Notes under the pieces: generated by a model
What the model was told of the DNA's origin: nothing
Databases searched by the model: none
What the model saw: only the letters and a program-made list of their open reading frames with translations
NCBI RefSeq assembly: GCF_023205015.1
Contig: NZ_CP096258.1
Location: 2,976,001 to 3,040,000, forward strand
Length of the DNA: 64,000 bases
Source: Providencia rettgeri
Lineage (GTDB): Bacteria; Pseudomonadota; Gammaproteobacteria; Enterobacterales; Enterobacteriaceae
Direction: 5' to 3'
Made by a program: the position numbers and the translations under genes
Part shown: piece after piece, positions 60,949 to 64,000 of the stretch
Layout of the letters: every line of letters begins with the position of its first letter
Numbering within the stretch: position 1 is the first letter of the stretch

Positions 60949-61770
60949 ATGAAACAATGGCTTCTAATCTTATCAACGCTGTTTATCTCTTTTGGTTCTT
61001 ATGCAGCAGAACGTATCGTCACCTTAGGGGGTGATGTGACGGAAATTGTGTATGAACTCGGAGCACAGGAACAGCTCGTCGCCCGTGACAGCACCAGCCT
61101 TCACCCAGAGCAAGCCACCAAGCTCCCTGATGTGGGCTATATGCGTATGCTTAACGCAGAAGGTGTGCTGTCAATGCGCCCGACTTTAGTCCTTGCGAGT
61201 GAGTTAGCCAAACCCTCAATGGCTCTCTCGCAAATCGAAAAAAGTGGCGTAAAAATTATCAAGGTGACAGGGAAACCCAGTTTAGAAGCCATTCCAGAAA
61301 AAATTACCACCATCGCTAACGTGGTCGGTAAAACAGAGCAAGGAAAGCAATTAGTTGATCAATTTAACCAACAGCTCAGCCAAGTAAATACAACTCCTAT
61401 CGATAAAAAAGTCCTGTTCATTATGAGCCACGGTGGTGTTATGCCTTTAGCAGCAGGACGGCACACAGCGGCAGACAGCGTGATTAACGCAGTCGGTGCA
61501 AAAAATGCCATGAGCAGCTTCGACAGCTATCGTCCTCTATCCCAAGAAGGTTTGCTATCAAGCCAACCCGATTTAATCATTTTCACCAAAGAAGGGGTTA
61601 AATCATTAGGCGGAATAGAAAAAGTGTGGAAATTACAAGGAATGTCAATGACCCCCGCGGGGAAAAATAAAGCGCTTCTGGTTGTTGATGATGTCGGCAT
61701 GCTCACCTTCAGTTTAGGTACGCCTGAAGTCATGAAACAACTACGTGAGGCATTAGAAAAATCCCAATGA
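60949..61770 (+). CDS. hmuT: Periplasmic heme-binding protein
   Basis: 273 residues, signal peptide MKQWLLILSTLFISFGSYA. Class III binding-protein fold: AERIVTLGGDVTEIVYELGAQEQLVARDSTSLHPEQATKLPDVGYMRMLNAEGVLSMRPTLVLA. The Tyr in VGYMR is the expected heme ligand. It passes heme to the HmuUV importer. It ends overlapping hmuU by four bases. Confidence 0.9.
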   Translation: MKQWLLILSTLFISFGSYAAERIVTLGGDVTEIVYELGAQEQLVARDSTSLHPEQATKLPDVGYMRMLNAEGVLSMRPTLVLASELAKPSMALSQIEKSGVKIIKVTGKPSLEAIPEKITTIANVVGKTEQGKQLVDQFNQQLSQVNTTPIDKKVLFIMSHGGVMPLAAGRHTAADSVINAVGAKNAMSSFDSYRPLSQEGLLSSQPDLIIFTKEGVKSLGGIEKVWKLQGMSMTPAGKNKALLVVDDVGMLTFSLGTPEVMKQLREALEKSQ

Positions 61771-62768
61771 GTCGCTTTAAAAACCCATTTTTGGTGATTA
61801 TCGTTTTATTGTTCGCACTTGGTGGCTTAGTTCTCATCGCGTCGAATGCAGGCGCAATGAACTTTTCATTAAAAGCACTGTGGCAGGCATCTGCCACAGA
61901 CTCGGATTGGCAGATATGGCTGAATATCCGCCTTCCTCGTGTGTTAATTGCCATTTTAGTCGGCCTTGCTTTGGCGGTGTCTGGTGCCATTATGCAAGGG
62001 TTATTTCGTAATCCCCTCGCCGATCCGAGCTTGCTCGGTATCAGCAGCGGTGCAGCCCTATCCGTTGCTGCATTTATTGTTTTCTCGGTTTCATTGCCTA
62101 CCGTGATGCAAGGATATGGCCATGTTGCTGCCGCTTTTATCGGTAGCCTAGCCGTTTCTTTTATTATTTTTAGCTTAAATCGCTCATCAAATGGCAACCT
62201 CGCAAAATTACTTCTTGCGGGCATCGCTATCAATGCCCTGTGCATGTCATTCATTGGTGTTCTTAGCTATATCAGCAATGACCAACAACTCAGAACATTT
62301 AGCTTATGGATGATGGGGACACTCGGTAATGTTGATTGGACATCATTGACCATCGCAGCTTCCGTTATTCTGCCTATTTGTGCTATCTGCTTAATGCAGG
62401 GAAATAAACTCAATATTCTGCAATTAGGGGATGAAGATGCACATTACCTCGGGCTTAATGTCGAACGAACCAAATTTATTTTATTATTCCTCAGTGCCAT
62501 TTTAGTCGGTTGTGCTGTTGCTATGAGCGGTGTTATTGGTTTTGTCGGCCTCGTTGTTCCGCACCTCATTCGTATGACGCTTGGGCCTGATCATCGTTGG
62601 CTCATTCCTGGTTCCGCTATCGTCGGTGCGGGGTTATTACTGATTGCCGATACTGTCGCGAGGACTGCGGTTGCACCTGCTGAAATTCCTGTTGGTTTAC
62701 TGACAGGGTTAATTGGTGGCCCCTACTTCTTATGGCTCATTTTGCGACAGCCTGCAGGGAGGATCTAA
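61767..62768 (+). CDS. hmuU: Heme ABC importer permease
   Basis: 333 residues, FecCD/BtuC family, about ten membrane segments. [49 protein letters not shown] is the family signature; [30 protein letters not shown] is the contact region for the ATPase. Forms the channel for heme. Overlaps hmuT and nearly touches hmuV. Confidence 0.92.
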   Translation: MSRFKNPFLVIIVLLFALGGLVLIASNAGAMNFSLKALWQASATDSDWQIWLNIRLPRVLIAILVGLALAVSGAIMQGLFRNPLADPSLLGISSGAALSVAAFIVFSVSLPTVMQGYGHVAAAFIGSLAVSFIIFSLNRSSNGNLAKLLLAGIAINALCMSFIGVLSYISNDQQLRTFSLWMMGTLGNVDWTSLTIAASVILPICAICLMQGNKLNILQLGDEDAHYLGLNVERTKFILLFLSAILVGCAVAMSGVIGFVGLVVPHLIRMTLGPDHRWLIPGSAIVGAGLLLIADTVARTAVAPAEIPVGLLTGLIGGPYFLWLILRQPAGRI

Positions 62769-62770
62769 AA

Positions 62771-63559
62771 ATGCAAACAAAACCGTTCTTGTTAGAAGCA
62801 CAAAATTTATCGTATAAAATCAGTGAAAAGACGCTTATAGATAATGTGAGTTTATCTATTGAGCAAGGGGAATTCGTGGTGATTATTGGCCCCAATGGCG
62901 CGGGAAAATCCAGCCTATTAAAATTGCTAACAGGCTATAACACTCCAACTCATGGCACATGCTTTATTGAAGGCCGAGCGATGCTTGACTGGGACCATAA
63001 TGCATTAGCGCGAAAACGTGCCGTCATGAAACAACATAGTCACTTACAATTTGCTTTTACTGTTGAAGATGTTGTTGCGATGGGGAGAACCCCCTACGGT
63101 TCAGAACATAAACACACCGCCATCGATGAAGCCTTATCACAAACCAGTTGCCAATCACTACGCCAGCGAGACTACCGCCAGCTTTCAGGGGGGGAACAGC
63201 AACGCGTTCAATTGGCTCGAGTATTAGCGCAATTATGGCAACCCACAGCTCAACCCGCTTGTTTGTTTCTTGATGAACCCACTTCAGCGCTTGATTTATA
63301 CCACCAACAACATAGCTTACGGTTACTACATCAACTTACCCGTCAACGACCGTTAGGCGTTTGCTGTGTATTACATGACCTGAACCTAACCGCGCTATAT
63401 GCAGATAAAGTGTTATTAATTCATGATGGGAAGTTGGTCGCCCAAGGCTCCCCTACCGATGTTTTAACAACTGAAAACTTAACGCGTTGGTACCAAGCTG
63501 ACCTCGGTGTAACTCAACACCCTGAAAATAATACACCTCACATTTATTTGCGCCACTAA
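62771..63559 (+). CDS. hmuV: Heme ABC importer ATPase
   Basis: 262 residues from [13 protein letters not shown] (GGAGG ahead). Walker A GPNGAGKS, signature [15 protein letters not shown], Walker [13 protein letters not shown], switch His VLHDLNL. It powers heme import through HmuU. Two bases after hmuU; last gene of the heme operon. Confidence 0.93.
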   Translation: MQTKPFLLEAQNLSYKISEKTLIDNVSLSIEQGEFVVIIGPNGAGKSSLLKLLTGYNTPTHGTCFIEGRAMLDWDHNALARKRAVMKQHSHLQFAFTVEDVVAMGRTPYGSEHKHTAIDEALSQTSCQSLRQRDYRQLSGGEQQRVQLARVLAQLWQPTAQPACLFLDEPTSALDLYHQQHSLRLLHQLTRQRPLGVCCVLHDLNLTALYADKVLLIHDGKLVAQGSPTDVLTTENLTRWYQADLGVTQHPENNTPHIYLRH

Positions 63560-63573
63560 CTCAAACTTAACAA

Positions 63574-63613
63574 GCACTTTATCTAACTCGTTTTAAAGGT
63601 TAAGTGCTTTATT
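63574..63613 (+). terminator. Possible terminator of the heme operon
   Basis: AAGCACTT/AAGTGCTT arms around a long loop, then TTATTAC. Weak. The rest of the 300-base gap to the next gene is AT-rich and shows no gene. Confidence 0.4.
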
Positions 63614-63861
63614 ACTTCAGCCTGACAAAATAATTATCAATTCATATTTATTTTTATATTCAACCAATAGTTTTAATAATTTTAATTTTTCATATCACCA
63701 ACTTTACTCCTTTAATGCACTTTAGATAATAAAGCAGTTATTAACCTCCAAACGCGTAGAATTTATATAATGTATTAATAAAACATTATATTTCAAAAAT
63801 AAATTTCAGGTAACTTCACTTAGAATACCTTAGCATCGCGTAAGTATTTCAAAGGGTTTAC

Positions 63862-64000
63862 ATGGAAAATAACATTATTGAAACATTAATTGAGTTAACA
63901 CATCGAGGAAATGATGATGTTAAAATTGCAGCTATTTCTGCTTTAGGTGATTATAAAGTCACCGTTGAACAACGAAATGCAATCAACCGCTTACTTGAAC
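63862..64000 (+). CDS. HEAT-like repeat protein, 5' part
   Basis: The first 46 codons are visible (MENNIIETLIELTHRGNDDVKIAAISALGDYK...), preceded by AAAGGG. The ELTHRGNDDVKIAAISALGDY segment is a typical HEAT-repeat helix pair. The gene runs off the right edge. Function unknown. Confidence 0.6.
   Translation, partial: MENNIIETLIELTHRGNDDVKIAAISALGDYKVTVEQRNAINRLLE

Overview
The window looks like chromosomal DNA of a low-GC member of the Morganellaceae, most likely Providencia. This rests on the sodium/galactose symporter next to a galETKM cluster, the hemP-hemR-hemS-hmuTUV heme operon, and the general AT-richness. The species cannot be proved from the sequence alone.

Positions 1 to about 28.28 kb are the right part of a lambda-like prophage whose tail genes continue beyond the left edge. 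From right to left: an attachment core matching the 3' end of tmRNA (28,253-28,277); a cargo retron-like unit (candidate structured RNA, reverse transcriptase, OLD-like ATPase/TOPRIM protein); integrase and excisionase; a set of small early genes, a Gp157 protein and a recombination protein; a CI-like repressor with two sets of 17-bp operators; Cro/YdaS and YdaT genes; O- and P-like replication genes; an AT-rich membrane-protein cargo gene in the opposite direction; DUF1367, a Ref-like HNH protein and a Q-like antiterminator; a late promoter/terminator pair; a DNA methyltransferase; holin, SAR endolysin and nested Rz/Rz1; Rha; small and large terminase, portal, MuF, a frameshifted DUF2213 gene, decoration protein, major capsid protein and connector genes. 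The early genes carry a striking repeated start cassette, GAGGCAAGACCAATG, and the prophage also holds three copies of the palindrome GTGACATGTCAC.

28.3-31.8 kb looks like the remains of an older element in the same tmRNA site: gtrA, gtrB and a large GT-C-type membrane protein (a serotype-conversion cassette), followed by the last 47 codons of a tail-fibre gene. 31.8-38.2 kb is a complete type I restriction-modification locus (hsdM, hsdS, hsdR).

38.5-64 kb is metabolic and metal-uptake chromosome. A TonB-dependent receptor with a His-rich DUF4198 partner sits behind a Zur-like dyad. The galactose regulon (sglT, galR-like repressor, galM, galK, galT, galE) carries GalR-type operators at both ends. 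An IclR-type regulator lies next to a four-gene operon (OPT transporter, PLP enzyme, peptidase E, DUF1177) that looks like a small-peptide uptake and breakdown pathway. Next come a UhpC-like sensor/transporter and a Rossmann-fold protein, then a Fur-box-controlled heme uptake operon, and at the right edge the start of a HEAT-like repeat gene.

The most interesting unit is the retron-like module at the prophage edge. Next come the repeated start cassettes and structured early leader of the prophage, the AT-rich membrane-protein cargo, the Zur-like receptor operon, and the OPT/PepE/DUF1177 operon.
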